Positions 1 through 9,619 of a stretch of DNA of 64,000 bases are shown piece after piece; the stretch's first letter is position 1, and each line of letters begins with the position of its first letter. The notes beneath the pieces are model-generated. The model was not told the DNA's origin and made no database searches. It saw only the letters and a program-made list of their open reading frames with translations. The translations under genes were made by a program, and so were the position numbers. Origin of the DNA: Gemmatimonas sp. (GTDB lineage: Bacteria > Gemmatimonadota > Gemmatimonadetes > Gemmatimonadales > Gemmatimonadaceae); the NCBI GenBank assembly GCA_023910675.1, contig JAAVWC010000001.1, forward strand, positions 62,001 to 126,000, read 5' to 3'.

Positions 1-244
1 AGGAACTCGCCATGCTGTGCTTCGCGTACGAGGCGGCCTCGGCGGCATGGCAGCTGGTGCAGCTTGAGTCGCCCACATACGCAACGGTGGTCGCCACGTT
101 CCGGAACTGCCGTTCCACCGTGTCCGGCTGCTGCGCTACGGCGGCAGTCGGCGTAGCGGGACGGTCGCAGGCCGACCCCGTGTACAGTGCGGCGAGTACC
201 AGCAGGAGGGAGGCGGCACGGAACGGGACCACGCGTGGGATCAT
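1..244 (-). CDS. c-type cytochrome lipoprotein, N-terminal part only
   Basis: This gene reads leftward and runs off the window, so only about 81 N-terminal residues are visible. The start ATG at 244 begins a lipoprotein signal (hydrophobic stretch SLLLVLAALYTG followed by a lipobox ending SAC, about residue 26). About 35 residues further comes GDSSCTSCHAAEAA, a CxxCH haem c attachment motif. The combination is typical of periplasm-facing, membrane-anchored multihaem or tetratricopeptide cytochromes, but only one haem site is visible and the family cannot be named. It is divergent from the fructose bisphosphatase gene, with about 45 bp between the starts. Confidence 0.75.
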   Translation of the reverse strand, partial: MIPRVVPFRAASLLLVLAALYTGSACDRPATPTAAVAQQPDTVERQFRNVATTVAYVGDSSCTSCHAAEAASYAKHSMASS

Positions 245-289
245 CTGCCTACAGTAGCGTGTGGGACGCCTGTGCGACAATCGTTCGGG

Positions 290-1315
290 ATGCGCCAATT
301 ATCCCCCACGGGCGGCAGACCCACACTCGCGCAGTTCCTTATTGAGTCACGCCGGGACGTTCCGGACGCCACCGGTGACTTTGACGGCCTCGTGACCGTC
401 ATCGCGCTCGCGTGCAAAGCCATCGCCCTGCAGGTCGCCCGCGGCGTACTCGCCGTACCCGCCGGCGAGACTGACGCGACCAATGTGCAGGGCGAGGTCC
501 AGCGACCACTCGATGTCGTAAGCAACGAGCTGTTCCTGCGCGCCTGCGAGTGGAACGGCGTCTGCGCGGGCATGGTGTCGGAAGAACTCGACGAACCCTA
601 CGTCATTCCGTCGCGCTACCCGCGCGGCAGATACCTGCTCTGCTTCGATCCGCTCGATGGGTCTTCGAATATCGATGTGAACATGAGCGTGGGAAGCATT
701 TTTTCGGTGCGCCGCGCGCCGCGCGGTACGGCCGTCCCAACCACCGAGGACTTTCTGCTCCCCGGCACCGCGCAGCTGTGTGCGGGCTATGCGTTGTACG
801 GTCCATCGTCCATGCTCGTGCTTACCGTGGGACGCGGGACGCACGCGTTCACCCTCGATCCACAGCTCGGCGAATGGATTCTCACCCACCCTGACATCGC
901 GATCGCCCCCACCACGCGGGAATTTGCGATCAATGCGTCCAACCAGCGGCACTGGGAGCCTGCCGTGTCACGCTATGTGCAGGAGTGCCTGGAGGGCGAG
1001 ACGGGCGTGCGAGGGGTGGACTTCAACATGCGCTGGATTGCGTCGCTGGTGGCCGAGGCGCACCGCATTCTCATGCGCGGCGGGGTGTTTCTGTACCCTC
1101 GCGATGCGCGGGAAGGGTACCGGCAGGGACGGTTGCGGGTGCTGTACGAGGTCCATCCCGTCGCGATGCTCATCGAGCAGGCCGGCGGGTGGGCCAGCGA
1201 CGGCCATACCCGGGTGCTTCCGCTCGTTCCGAGAGCGCTGCACGAGCGGCGGGCCTTCCTGTTCGGGGCGCGGGAGGAGGTGGCTCGCATTGAGGGGTAC
1301 CACCGGGAGGGGTGA
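290..1315 (+). CDS. fbp: fructose-1,6-bisphosphatase, class I
   Basis: Cytosolic gluconeogenic enzyme that hydrolyses fructose-1,6-bisphosphate to fructose-6-phosphate. The metal/phosphate signature CFDPLDGSSNIDVNMSVG lies about one third into the protein, and the C-terminal substrate motif RVLYEVHPVAMLIEQAGG matches the conserved family end. Length of 341 residues is normal for class I enzymes. I chose ATG at 290; an in-frame GTG at 272 adds six residues and cannot be excluded because neither has a strong ribosome binding site. It stands alone, followed by 158 bp before the chemoreceptor pair. Confidence 0.93.
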   Translation: MRQLSPTGGRPTLAQFLIESRRDVPDATGDFDGLVTVIALACKAIALQVARGVLAVPAGETDATNVQGEVQRPLDVVSNELFLRACEWNGVCAGMVSEELDEPYVIPSRYPRGRYLLCFDPLDGSSNIDVNMSVGSIFSVRRAPRGTAVPTTEDFLLPGTAQLCAGYALYGPSSMLVLTVGRGTHAFTLDPQLGEWILTHPDIAIAPTTREFAINASNQRHWEPAVSRYVQECLEGETGVRGVDFNMRWIASLVAEAHRILMRGGVFLYPRDAREGYRQGRLRVLYEVHPVAMLIEQAGGWASDGHTRVLPLVPRALHERRAFLFGAREEVARIEGYHREG

Positions 1316-1473
1316 CCCCGAGCAAGCCGCCAGTGTGACGGTTTTTCCAGCACTGAAATGAGACTTTGGTCTTACTAAACGCTCAGGGATACATGTCGAC
1401 ACTCATCGCCACGAACGCCTGCGTGGCTGGCTGAAGGACACTCCCCCATTTGTGCTCTCGACGAGGAGACACT

Positions 1474-3504
1474 GTGAAATCCTGGTTTCTGAATCTGCGT
1501 ATTCGCTACAAACTGCAGTTGGCAATGGGCATCATTACCATCGGACAGATTGCCAACGGCATCGAAGCGATGCGCCAGTTGTCGGAACTCAACGACCAAT
1601 CGACCGCCGTAAGTCGCGATTGGCTTCCCGGGGTAGAGCGCATCGGTGCGCTCGAGAACGCCCTCACCGAGTACCGGGTGTTGCAGTTCTCGCATCTGAC
1701 CGCGTCGGATGAGGCGAGCCGCCGCACGATCGAAGCGGCCATGGCGGCGCAGCGTACCACCATCGACTCATCGGCCGCATCGTATGGAGAGACGATCGTT
1801 CTGGATACGGACCGGGCGCTCTTTACCCAGTACACGGAACAAGCCTCGGCATTTTTCGGCGCCTGGGGTGCCGCGCAGTCCCTCTCTCGCGAGGGCCGGA
1901 TAGCCGAGGCACGCGAGCTATTGTCGGGGCGCGGCGCCACGGAATTCCAGGCGCTCAATCACACCCTCGTCAGCCTCATCAAGCTCAATCACGACGAGAG
2001 CGAGAAGGCCGCGGCGAGCGCAGCGCACGCGTACCGCACCGGGCGAACAGGACTGCTGGTGCTGATGGTCATGCTAGTCGTCCTAGGCGTGTGGCTCGCG
2101 CACATCGTAAGCGGTCTGATCGAACGGGTGGTGCTGGTGGTCCTTGAGCGGACGACCTCGCTTCAGCAGGCGTGCCTCACGGGATTGCGCAACGGCCTGC
2201 AGGGCATGAGCCATGGCGACACCTCCATTCATGTGACGCCGCAGACCACATTGATCCGTTCGTCGGCGACCGACGAAATGGGCCAGATTGCCAACAGCGT
2301 GGACGGCATGACCACACTGGTGCAATCGGCGATGGCATCGTATGCCGCCATGCGTCAGGTCATCGATCAGCTGGTGAGCGAGACGCAGCGGCTGTCGGAT
2401 GGGGCACGTGTTGGCGCCATCCACCACCGGGCCGATGCGTCGCAGTTCGAGGGACGTTTCCACGTGGCGATCACGGGACTGAACGGTGTCCTGGATGCCG
2501 TCGCGGCGCCGCTTACCGAAGCGCAACAGGTATTGGTGCGCGTGGCAGACCGCGATTTGAGTGCGCGCGTCGAGGGACAGTATGCGGGCGAGTACCGCAC
2601 GCTCACCGACGCGATCAACACGGCGGTGCAGAACGTCGCCGACACGTTGCAGCAGGTTTCGAGTGCTGCGGAACAGGTATCGGCGGCCAGCGGGCAGATC
2701 GCCAGCGCGAGCCAAGGCTTGGCCAGCACGGCCAGTGAGCAGGCGGCCGGCCTTGAGGAGATCGCGTCGAGCACGACGGAGTTTGCCAGCATGGCCAAGT
2801 CCACGGCCATGAATACACAGGAGGCGCTGACGCTGGTGGAACGCGCACAGCAGAACGCGACCGACGGACGCCACCGCATGGAGCGCCTCACCGAGGCGGT
2901 GCAAGAGATCCGCCGTGGAAGCCAGGAGACGTCGAAGATCGTGAAGACGATCGAAGAGATCGCCTTCCAGACCAACTTGCTGGCGCTCAACGCCGCCGTT
3001 GAAGCCGCGCGCGCAGGTGATGCCGGCCGCGGCTTCGCCGTCGTGGCTGAAGAGGTCCGCAGTCTCGCCATTCGTTCGGCAGAGGCCGCGCGGCATACGG
3101 CAGCGCTCATCGATCAGGCCATGCAGAGTGCCGAGCGTGGGTATTCGCTCAATGGAGAAGTGACCGCCAGTTTCGCAGAGATCACGACGCAGGTGCAGCG
3201 CGTCGCCCGTGTCATGGACGAAGTGGCTACCGCTGCCGACCAGCAGGCGCGGGGCGTCGTCCAGGTGAACGGCGCCGTGGAGCAACTCAATGGCACCACG
3301 CAGCAGGCCGCCTCGAATGCGGAGGAATCGGCGAGTACCGCCGAGGAACTGTCGAGCCAGGCCCTCACCCTCGGCGCGCTCGTGGCCCAGTTCACCTTGA
3401 GCCCGCCAGGAACGCGCCCGACGGGCGCTGCCCAGCACTTAGGCCCTTGGTGCCGGTCAACCCGTCGTCGAAGCGTGCCGACACTTGCACCTACCGCGGC
3501 CTAG
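1474..3504 (+). CDS. Methyl-accepting chemotaxis protein (first of a tandem pair)
   Basis: Membrane chemoreceptor that signals to CheA/CheW. GTG at 1474 is preferred because GAGGAG sits 6 bp upstream and the identical arrangement occurs before the next gene. An N-terminal membrane-anchor region (residues about 10-32) and a second membrane helix (about 192-214, [19 protein letters not shown]) bracket a helical 4HB-like sensor; HAMP-type segments follow, then the cytoplasmic signalling domain with the conserved hairpin tip around residues 493-532 ([19 protein letters not shown]). Length 676 residues. The last 35 residues are Arg/Pro-rich and unlike the acidic tail of its paralogue, which hints at a late frameshift. 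No NWETF-like CheR pentapeptide is seen. Confidence 0.93.
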   Translation: MKSWFLNLRIRYKLQLAMGIITIGQIANGIEAMRQLSELNDQSTAVSRDWLPGVERIGALENALTEYRVLQFSHLTASDEASRRTIEAAMAAQRTTIDSSAASYGETIVLDTDRALFTQYTEQASAFFGAWGAAQSLSREGRIAEARELLSGRGATEFQALNHTLVSLIKLNHDESEKAAASAAHAYRTGRTGLLVLMVMLVVLGVWLAHIVSGLIERVVLVVLERTTSLQQACLTGLRNGLQGMSHGDTSIHVTPQTTLIRSSATDEMGQIANSVDGMTTLVQSAMASYAAMRQVIDQLVSETQRLSDGARVGAIHHRADASQFEGRFHVAITGLNGVLDAVAAPLTEAQQVLVRVADRDLSARVEGQYAGEYRTLTDAINTAVQNVADTLQQVSSAAEQVSAASGQIASASQGLASTASEQAAGLEEIASSTTEFASMAKSTAMNTQEALTLVERAQQNATDGRHRMERLTEAVQEIRRGSQETSKIVKTIEEIAFQTNLLALNAAVEAARAGDAGRGFAVVAEEVRSLAIRSAEAARHTAALIDQAMQSAERGYSLNGEVTASFAEITTQVQRVARVMDEVATAADQQARGVVQVNGAVEQLNGTTQQAASNAEESASTAEELSSQALTLGALVAQFTLSPPGTRPTGAAQHLGPWCRSTRRRSVPTLAPTAA

Positions 3505-3553
3505 TGACCGGCTGAAGCAACTCTGCACCCCGTGTTCTCGACGAGGAGACACC

Positions 3554-5662
3554 GTGAAACTCTGGTTCTCGAACCTACGCATCCGCTATAAGCTGCAGTT
3601 CACCGTTGGCATCGTGCTCGCCGGTTTGGGGGCAACCGGGCTCGTAGCCAACCGACAACTCTCGGTCCTGAACGACCAGTCCACCGCCGTCACCCGTGAT
3701 TGGCTCCCGGGTGTGGAACGAATTGGGGCGCTGGAGAATGCGCTGACCGAGTACCGGGTCCTGCAGTTCTCGCATGTCTCGGCGCTTGACGACGCGAGCA
3801 TGACGGCCGCTGAGAACGAACTCACCAAGCAGCGCGCCGTGATCGACTCGACCGCCAAATCGTACGAAGAAACGATCATTCTGGATGAAGATCGGAAACT
3901 CTTCGAAGCGTACAACGCGAAGGCGAGCGCCCTCTTTGCCGCGTGGCCCGAAGCACAGTCGTTGTCGCGTGCCGGCCGCAATACCGAGGCGCGCGCCGTT
4001 CTCGCCGGCGACGTCGGCACGAAGTTCAACGACCTCAGCGGAACGCTGGGCGCCCTCATCAAGCTCAACCACGATGAGAGCGTCAAGGCGTCCAACCTGG
4101 CGGCAGAGGCGTATCGCTCGGGTCGCGTCGTCCTGTTGGTGGTGGTCGTCCTGCTCGTGGTGTTTGGGCTCTCGCTAACGCACGTCGTGAGCAACGTGCT
4201 CGAGCGTTCGTTCGGGGAAGTGCTGGCACGTACCACGTCACTGCACACGATCTGCATCTCCGGCTTGCGTGATGGCCTCGACGGCATGCGCCGCGGCGAT
4301 GTCTCGGTCGATGTGGTGCCCAAGACCACGCACATCCGGTCGACGGCGAAAGACGAAATGGGCGAGATCGCCAACAGCGTCGACGGCATTATCACGGCCG
4401 CGCAGTCGGCGGTTGCCTCGTACAGCGAGATGCGCGGCGTCATCACCACGCTCGTCAACGAAGTGCAGTCGCTGTCGACGGGCGCGCAGACCGGCGCCAT
4501 CCGCAACCGCGCCGATACCACCCAGTTCGAAGGCCGCTTCCGGGACGTGATCGCGGGGCTCAACGGCGTCATGGACGCCGTGGCCGCGCCGCTCACCGAA
4601 GCGCAGCAGGTTCTCGTTCGTGTCGCCGATCGTGATCTGAGCGCTCGTGTGCAGGGCAGCTATGCCGGCGAGTATCGCACGCTCACCGAAGCGATCAACA
4701 CGGCCGTGCAGAACGTCGCCGATACGCTGCAGCAGGTGTCGAGCGCTGCCGAACAGGTGTCGGCGGCCAGCGGGCAGATTGCCAGCGCGAGCCAGGGGCT
4801 GGCGAGCACCGCCAGCGAGCAGGCGGCAGGCATCGAAGAAATCGCGTCGAGCACGACGGAGTTTGCCAGCATGGCGAAGTCCACTGCTGCCAACACGCAG
4901 GAGGCGCTGGCGTTGGTGGAACGGACGCAGCAGAACGCCACCGAAGGGCGCCGTCGCATGGAGCGCCTTACGGAGGCCGTGCAGGATATCCGCCGCGGTA
5001 GCCAGGAGACGTCGAAGATCGTGAAGACGATTGAAGAGATCGCGTTCCAGACCAACCTGCTGGCACTCAACGCCGCAGTCGAAGCGGCACGCGCTGGCGA
5101 CGCGGGTCGTGGCTTCGCGGTGGTCGCGGAGGAGGTGCGGAACTTGGCCATCCGCTCAGCGGAAGCGTCACGCAATACCGCCGCGCTGATCGAAACATCG
5201 TTGCAAAGCGCAGAACGCGGCTATGCGCTGAACGGCGAAGTGACGCAGAGCTTCGATGAGATCACCACGCAGGTACAGCGTGTGGCGCGTGTCATGGAAG
5301 AGGTCGCCACGGCGGCCGATCAGCAGGCTCGAGGTGTCACGCAGATCAACGGCGCCGTCGACCAGCTCAACGGCACGACGCAGCAGGCCGCGTCGAACGC
5401 GGAAGAGTCGGCGAGCACGGCCGAAGAGTTGTCGAGCCAGGCGCTCACGCTGGGCACCATTGTCGGACAGTTCACGCTCGCCGACGACGACCAGCGCAAG
5501 CGGCGCACGATGGACATCCCGCGTGCACGCCCCGCCAGCCGCAGCGTGCCGTCCCGTCCCGTCGCGCCGGCTCGCAAGGCGGCGCCGACACGCGGTGCGA
5601 CGTTCATTCCGTTCGATGACGACGTCGCCGTGGCAGACGACGCGGCGCTGTCGGTGTTCTAA
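3554..5662 (+). CDS. Methyl-accepting chemotaxis protein (second of a tandem pair)
   Basis: Paralogue of the preceding receptor with the same architecture: membrane anchor, 4HB-like sensor starting with [12 protein letters not shown], second membrane helix about residues 192-216, HAMP-like segments and a near-identical signalling domain. Start GTG at 3554 follows GAGGAG. The 16 bp before the start codon (CTCGACGAGGAGACAC) are the same as before the first receptor, so the duplication included the translation signals. The sensor halves have diverged much more than the signalling halves, suggesting different ligands with a shared output. The C-terminus is acidic ([19 protein letters not shown]) after a basic linker. 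A strong hairpin follows at 5704. Confidence 0.94.
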   Translation: MKLWFSNLRIRYKLQFTVGIVLAGLGATGLVANRQLSVLNDQSTAVTRDWLPGVERIGALENALTEYRVLQFSHVSALDDASMTAAENELTKQRAVIDSTAKSYEETIILDEDRKLFEAYNAKASALFAAWPEAQSLSRAGRNTEARAVLAGDVGTKFNDLSGTLGALIKLNHDESVKASNLAAEAYRSGRVVLLVVVVLLVVFGLSLTHVVSNVLERSFGEVLARTTSLHTICISGLRDGLDGMRRGDVSVDVVPKTTHIRSTAKDEMGEIANSVDGIITAAQSAVASYSEMRGVITTLVNEVQSLSTGAQTGAIRNRADTTQFEGRFRDVIAGLNGVMDAVAAPLTEAQQVLVRVADRDLSARVQGSYAGEYRTLTEAINTAVQNVADTLQQVSSAAEQVSAASGQIASASQGLASTASEQAAGIEEIASSTTEFASMAKSTAANTQEALALVERTQQNATEGRRRMERLTEAVQDIRRGSQETSKIVKTIEEIAFQTNLLALNAAVEAARAGDAGRGFAVVAEEVRNLAIRSAEASRNTAALIETSLQSAERGYALNGEVTQSFDEITTQVQRVARVMEEVATAADQQARGVTQINGAVDQLNGTTQQAASNAEESASTAEELSSQALTLGTIVGQFTLADDDQRKRRTMDIPRARPASRSVPSRPVAPARKAAPTRGATFIPFDDDVAVADDAALSVF

Positions 5663-5703
5663 GCGCGAGCGCCCTCGGCGCGATGCACCGTATCAGGCGT
5701 GAC

Positions 5704-5739
5704 AAAGACCCCGGCAACGTTACATTTGCCGGGGTCTTT
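5704..5739. terminator. Rho-independent-type hairpin after the chemoreceptor pair
   Basis: A perfect 14-bp inverted repeat (AAAGACCCCGGCAA and its complement) around an 8-nt loop, flanked by A and T runs on either strand. It lies 41 bp after the receptor stop and 20 bp before the next ATG, so it also argues against any start for the next gene upstream of it. Confidence 0.85.
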
Positions 5740-5758
5740 CACTTTCTCAGAGGTCTTC

Positions 5759-6835
5759 ATGTCCCGCCGATTCACGCTGGGCCTGCCGCTGCTCGTTCTG
5801 GCCGGCGCCTGCACCCTGCAGCGCACGACGCCGTCCGCTTCGGGAGTCTCGCGCTCGTCGCAGGGGCCAACCCGCATGGCCGGTATGGCCATGGGTGCCG
5901 ACGAACACATGGCACACATGAGTGCCGCCGACATGGCCGCGCCGGTGGCAACACGCAGCGCCGCGCAGCAAAACAATGCGCTGCCCGCCAGCAACAACGG
6001 CGCTGCCGAACGCGTCAGGAACAGTCCGCGGCACGGTGAATGGGTGAAGATCGCCTACACGCCGGGTTCGGCCGATTCGCTCATGGCGTGGGTCGTGTAT
6101 CCGTTCAGCAAGACGGCGAGCCAGAAGGCGCCGGTCGTCGTCGTCGTGCACGAAATCTTCGGATTGTCCACGTGGGTGCGCGGTGTGGCCGATCAGTTGG
6201 CGGCCGACGGCTTCATCGCCGTGGCGCCGGACTTCCTGTCGCGCGTGCGCGGCGGCGCGAGCACCGTGGAGCTCTCGGCCGATACCGCGCGGCGGCTCAT
6301 TCAAGGGGTGAGCACCGATGAGCGCAACACGATCATCAAGGCGTCCGCGAATTACGCGATGATGTTGCCCAGTGCGCTGCCGCGCTATGCGGTCATCGGC
6401 TATTGCTGGGGCGGCACCACCACGTGGGCTCATGGCGTGAACGGTGGGCTCAAGGGCTTCGCGGGTGGCGTGGCGTTCTACGGGTCGCCGTACACCAAGG
6501 GCGGTACACCGGCGACCGCCACGACAGCCGCGGTGCCGGCGTCGGTCGATGCCGATTCGCTGGCGAAGATCGCGCAGCCCATCATGCTGCTCAACGGCTC
6601 GAAAGACGCGCGCATCGCGGCGCTCATGCCCGCCATCGACAGCGTCATGAAGGCCAAGGGAAAGAGCTATACCGGCATGAACTACGAAGGCGCCGTGCAC
6701 GGCTTCCTGCGCGCGCAGAATGACCCTCGTCCTGCCAATCGCGATGAAGTCGAAGAAGCGGCGAACCTGGCCGCGACCAAGGACGGATGGCCGCGCACCA
6801 TCACGTTCCTGCGCAAGCAGCTTGGTGTGAGGTAA
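5759..6835 (+). CDS. Dienelactone hydrolase family lipoprotein
   Basis: Alpha/beta-hydrolase, 358 residues, predicted exported: the ATG at 5759 is followed by a signal with lipobox (LVLAGAC), then a Met/Ala-rich spacer of about 90 residues before the catalytic domain. The nucleophile elbow GYCWGGTT carries Cys rather than Ser, and AVHGFLRA near the C-terminus supplies the His, as in dienelactone hydrolases; an Asp in NGSKDARI is the likely third member. Substrate is unknown. Many exported members act on small esters or lactones. The start is downstream of a hairpin at 5704-5739, so longer readings are unlikely. Methionine-rich spacer (GMAMGADEHMAHMSAADM) could bind copper, which is inference. 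Confidence 0.85.
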   Translation: MSRRFTLGLPLLVLAGACTLQRTTPSASGVSRSSQGPTRMAGMAMGADEHMAHMSAADMAAPVATRSAAQQNNALPASNNGAAERVRNSPRHGEWVKIAYTPGSADSLMAWVVYPFSKTASQKAPVVVVVHEIFGLSTWVRGVADQLAADGFIAVAPDFLSRVRGGASTVELSADTARRLIQGVSTDERNTIIKASANYAMMLPSALPRYAVIGYCWGGTTTWAHGVNGGLKGFAGGVAFYGSPYTKGGTPATATTAAVPASVDADSLAKIAQPIMLLNGSKDARIAALMPAIDSVMKAKGKSYTGMNYEGAVHGFLRAQNDPRPANRDEVEEAANLAATKDGWPRTITFLRKQLGVR

Positions 6836-6852
6836 ACACGCCTGCACAACGA

Positions 6853-6887
6853 ACGGCCCGCCATGCCACTCAGGCGTTGCGGGCCGT
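6853..6887. terminator. Bidirectional hairpin between convergent genes
   Basis: A 9-bp perfect inverted repeat (ACGGCCCGC / GCGGGCCGT) with a 17-nt loop lies between the hydrolase stop at 6835 and the glycosyltransferase. Its right arm overlaps the last codons of the glycosyltransferase. No clear T run, so only moderate support. Confidence 0.5.
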
Positions 6888-8009
6888 GGTCATTGATTGT
6901 TCGAGAAACGCCGAAAGGAGTTGCTGCAGTGTCTCGCTGGCCACGCGAGCGTCGAGGGACTCCAAGGAATCGCCGGGGCATTCGAGATTGATCCCCGGTG
7001 CGCGGTACAGTCCCCATTGCGAGGCATTGCCGGCGAGCAGCAAGTCGACCGTCGGCACGCGAAAGGCCGCAGCCGCGTGCGCGAGACTCGTGTCCGGCGT
7101 GAAGAACAGATTGGCCTGCGCGACGACGGCGAAGGCATCACGCAGCGTGCGGGTCGCGAGATAGTGCCCATGCGTGAGCGAGGCCAGCGCTTCACCGCGT
7201 TCCCGGTCGTGTGGCGCCGAAACGATGCACACCGTGAGAGAGGGCGCGATGGCGCGCGCGGCGGCAATGACGTCGGCGTACGAGGCGATCGGCCAGTGCC
7301 GCGCCGTCTTGCCCGCCGAGATGTTGACGAGCAGTCGACACCGCGGTCCAGAAACTGGCGCGTCGTGCGCCGCCCAACGTGCCTCTGCCGCGAGGCGTTC
7401 ATCCTCGCCAAGCTCGATGACCGGGGACGGGTCGATCGTGGCGTCGCTCGGCACGAACGGCGTGGCCAGCAGCGCGAGGTGATCGACAATGTGGGCCTCA
7501 ATGGGCAGCGACGGCGCCGCGGGCGACAGGATCTCGTCGAGGCCGCGTCCCAACGTGCCCACGCGACGACGGGCCCCGGACGCCAACATGATCATGAGCG
7601 TCGTCACCGACGGCGCCGTCGGCATGCAGTCGATGACGGTGTCGTAGCCACGAGCGCGCATGGCGCGAATGCTCTGCCAGATCTTCGCGAGGTCATGCCG
7701 GTTGAGGATCAACACCTCGTGCACGAGGGGCTCGCGCGCGAGCACCGGGGCGTTCGCGGGCGACGCGAGCACATCGAGTTGCACGCCGGGAGCGGCGGCG
7801 ATGGTGCGAATGACCCCGGTGGACACGATCATGTCGCCGATACGGTCGGGACGCAGAAACAACACCCGCTCGCCATCGGCGCGCCGGGCGGCACGCGGAG
7901 CGCTCGTACGCGCCCAGTCCTGCAGGCGTAGCAACGCGGCCAGGAGCCGAACCATGCGCCGCCGCCACCAAAGCTCGAGCCGGCGTCCGGGCCGGTCCGT
8001 GGTGGACAT
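6870..8009 (-). CDS. Glycosyltransferase family 9 (heptosyltransferase-like)
   Basis: Probably adds a heptose or related sugar during lipopolysaccharide core or surface glycan assembly at the inner face of the cytoplasmic membrane. The N-terminal fold starts after a basic region with VLFLRPDRIGDMIVSTGVIRTI, the GT9 acceptor-domain signature (LRxxxxGDxxxxxP-type). The C-terminal NDP-sugar domain contains NISAGKTARHWP and FFTPDTSLAHAAAAFRVPTV, which match the conserved donor-site motifs (H and D-T-S/G-H/A-L). Length 379 residues is usual. The exact sugar is not determinable. It is a single gene, preceded by an unusually AT-rich stretch (8010-8109). Confidence 0.85.
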   Translation of the reverse strand: MSTTDRPGRRLELWWRRRMVRLLAALLRLQDWARTSAPRAARRADGERVLFLRPDRIGDMIVSTGVIRTIAAAPGVQLDVLASPANAPVLAREPLVHEVLILNRHDLAKIWQSIRAMRARGYDTVIDCMPTAPSVTTLMIMLASGARRRVGTLGRGLDEILSPAAPSLPIEAHIVDHLALLATPFVPSDATIDPSPVIELGEDERLAAEARWAAHDAPVSGPRCRLLVNISAGKTARHWPIASYADVIAAARAIAPSLTVCIVSAPHDRERGEALASLTHGHYLATRTLRDAFAVVAQANLFFTPDTSLAHAAAAFRVPTVDLLLAGNASQWGLYRAPGINLECPGDSLESLDARVASETLQQLLSAFLEQSMTTARNA

Positions 8010-8109
8010 TTCAGTGCGTCAACAAAAGCATTTTCCAACCTAACATTGTTTTTCTAAATGCAATAGCAATAGGCACAATATTTTTCCCATCAGAAGAAGG
8101 TATGAATGC

Positions 8110-8559
8110 TCACAGCTTGTGTGTCGACAGCAGGAGACTCGTTTCGGTGTTCGCCACGCCTTTCACCTTGCCGATTTTCCGCAGCACCTCGTCGAACTCC
8201 TGCAGCGTGTCGGTGGCCAGCTCGGCGACGATGTCCCACCGCCCGTTCGTGGTGTGCAGCGCCCGGACCTCCGGGTAACCGCGCATGGTGCGGAGCACCT
8301 GATCGGCGTCCCCCTCGGTGCGCACCGTGGTGATGGCCCGAATGCGATGCGACGCCGCCTCGGGAGTCGTGCGGACGGTGAACCCCAGCAGGACCCGCTC
8401 CTCCAGCATACGGTCCATGCGGTTCTGCACCGTACCGCGCGAGACCTTCAACTGCGTAGCGAGGGTGGAGATGGGAGTCCGCGCGTTCTCGCGGAGCAAT
8501 GACAGCAGTTGGGTATCGAGCGGGTCCATGGGGGCCAGAAACGGTTGTTGAGGGTTCAT
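8110..8559 (-). CDS. Lrp/AsnC family transcriptional regulator
   Basis: Amino-acid-responsive DNA-binding protein of 149 residues. An N-terminal helix-turn-helix (LDTQLLSLLRENARTPISTL...LKVSRGTVQNRMDRM) is followed by the RAM ligand-binding domain (RAITTVRTEGDADQVL...GRWDIVAELATDTLQEFDEVL). It is divergently transcribed from arginase and ornithine aminotransferase, so it likely controls arginine/ornithine catabolism, as Lrp-type ArgP/RocR-like regulators do elsewhere; that link is inference from position. I chose ATG at 8559; an upstream TTG at 8577 and an internal ATG at 8529 are alternatives. Confidence 0.92.
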   Translation of the reverse strand: MNPQQPFLAPMDPLDTQLLSLLRENARTPISTLATQLKVSRGTVQNRMDRMLEERVLLGFTVRTTPEAASHRIRAITTVRTEGDADQVLRTMRGYPEVRALHTTNGRWDIVAELATDTLQEFDEVLRKIGKVKGVANTETSLLLSTHKL

Positions 8560-8602
8560 CACCCATCGGTTACGCAAAATGTCAGTCCATTATACCTTTC
8601 TG

Positions 8603-8629
8603 TTCAATCGCCTGCATTTATCGTACACT
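8603..8629 (+). promoter_or_regulatory. Possible promoter for arginase
   Basis: The 8578-8667 interval between the Lrp-type gene and arginase is AT-rich. TTCAAT at 8603-8608 and TACACT at 8624-8629 are 15 bp apart (16 bp if GTTCAA at 8602-8607 is used) and resemble -35/-10 boxes about 40 bp before the arginase ATG. Weak sequence match; included as a candidate only. Confidence 0.3.
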
Positions 8630-8667
8630 TTTCTGACTTGTTGCTGGCACGGGAAACGCGGCATTTT

Positions 8668-9609
8668 ATGGCCATGATGCGTCCTCTCCAGACCCGTCCG
8701 CCCTGCCCCGTGGCGGTCCAGCTTATTGGTGTCCCTCTCGATCTCGGCGCGAGTCGCCGTGGCGTCGACATGGGACCGTCGGCCATGCGCCTGTCCAGCC
8801 TCGTGCCGCAGCTCGAGCGGCTGGGCGTCCGCGTCACCGATACCGGCAACGTGGCGGTCCCCGATCGCAGCACGCTCTTGGGCGGTGGGAACGGCTTTCT
8901 CGACGTGATCACCGAGGTGTGCGCCGACCTCGCCGCGCGGACCGCTGCCGCTGTGCGCGCGGGCGTGCGCCCGCTGGTGCTTGGTGGAGACCACTCGCTC
9001 GCCGCCGGCTCGGTCGCGGGGACGGCCACCGCGCTCCACGAACAGCACCATCGCACCGGACTCATCTGGCTCGATGCCCACGCCGACATCAACACTCCCG
9101 CCACCAGCCTCAGCGGCAATGTGCACGGGATGCCCGTGGCGCATTTGCTGGGGCATGGGCACGCGCCACTCGCGTCGCTGAGCAGTGCCGTGCCGGCCAT
9201 TCGGCCGGAACACTTGGTCTACGTAGGGCTGCGCGATCTCGACGACGCCGAAAAGGCCACCATCCGCGCCTTAGGCATCCGCGCCTTCACCATGCGCGAT
9301 ATCGACGAGCGCGGATTGCGCGCCGTGATGGACGACGCCGTCACCATCGCCACCACCGGCACCGGCGGGGTGCATCTCAGTTGCGATGTGGACTGGATCG
9401 ATCCGCAGGAAGCGCCGGGTGTGGGCACCCCCGTTCGCGGCGGCGCCACGTTGCGCGAGGCGCATCTCGCCATGGAAATCATCCACGACACCGGCGCCCT
9501 GGTGGCCATGGATCTCGTCGAGATCAATCCCATTCTCGATTCGCGTAACGCCACCGCCGAACTCGCCGCCGATCTCATCGCGAGTGCCTTCGGCCGTCAC
9601 ATTCTCTGA
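8668..9609 (+). CDS. rocF: Arginase
   Basis: Hydrolyses arginine to ornithine and urea in the cytosol with a binuclear manganese centre. The family metal motifs are all present: GGDHSLAAGS, DAHADINTP and SCDVDWIDP, in that order. Length is 313 residues with ATG at 8668; two further ATGs (8674, 8677) follow at once, so the exact N-terminus is uncertain by three residues. It is followed 10 bp later by ornithine aminotransferase, giving a two-step arginine to glutamate-semialdehyde module, and faces an Lrp-type regulator. Confidence 0.95.
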   Translation: MAMMRPLQTRPPCPVAVQLIGVPLDLGASRRGVDMGPSAMRLSSLVPQLERLGVRVTDTGNVAVPDRSTLLGGGNGFLDVITEVCADLAARTAAAVRAGVRPLVLGGDHSLAAGSVAGTATALHEQHHRTGLIWLDAHADINTPATSLSGNVHGMPVAHLLGHGHAPLASLSSAVPAIRPEHLVYVGLRDLDDAEKATIRALGIRAFTMRDIDERGLRAVMDDAVTIATTGTGGVHLSCDVDWIDPQEAPGVGTPVRGGATLREAHLAMEIIHDTGALVAMDLVEINPILDSRNATAELAADLIASAFGRHIL

Positions 9610-9619
9610 GACCGCGACC

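Noticed and set aside
5699..5758. Earlier start for the dienelactone-hydrolase gene
   Set aside because: It would lie within the terminator hairpin and before the lipoprotein signal peptide.
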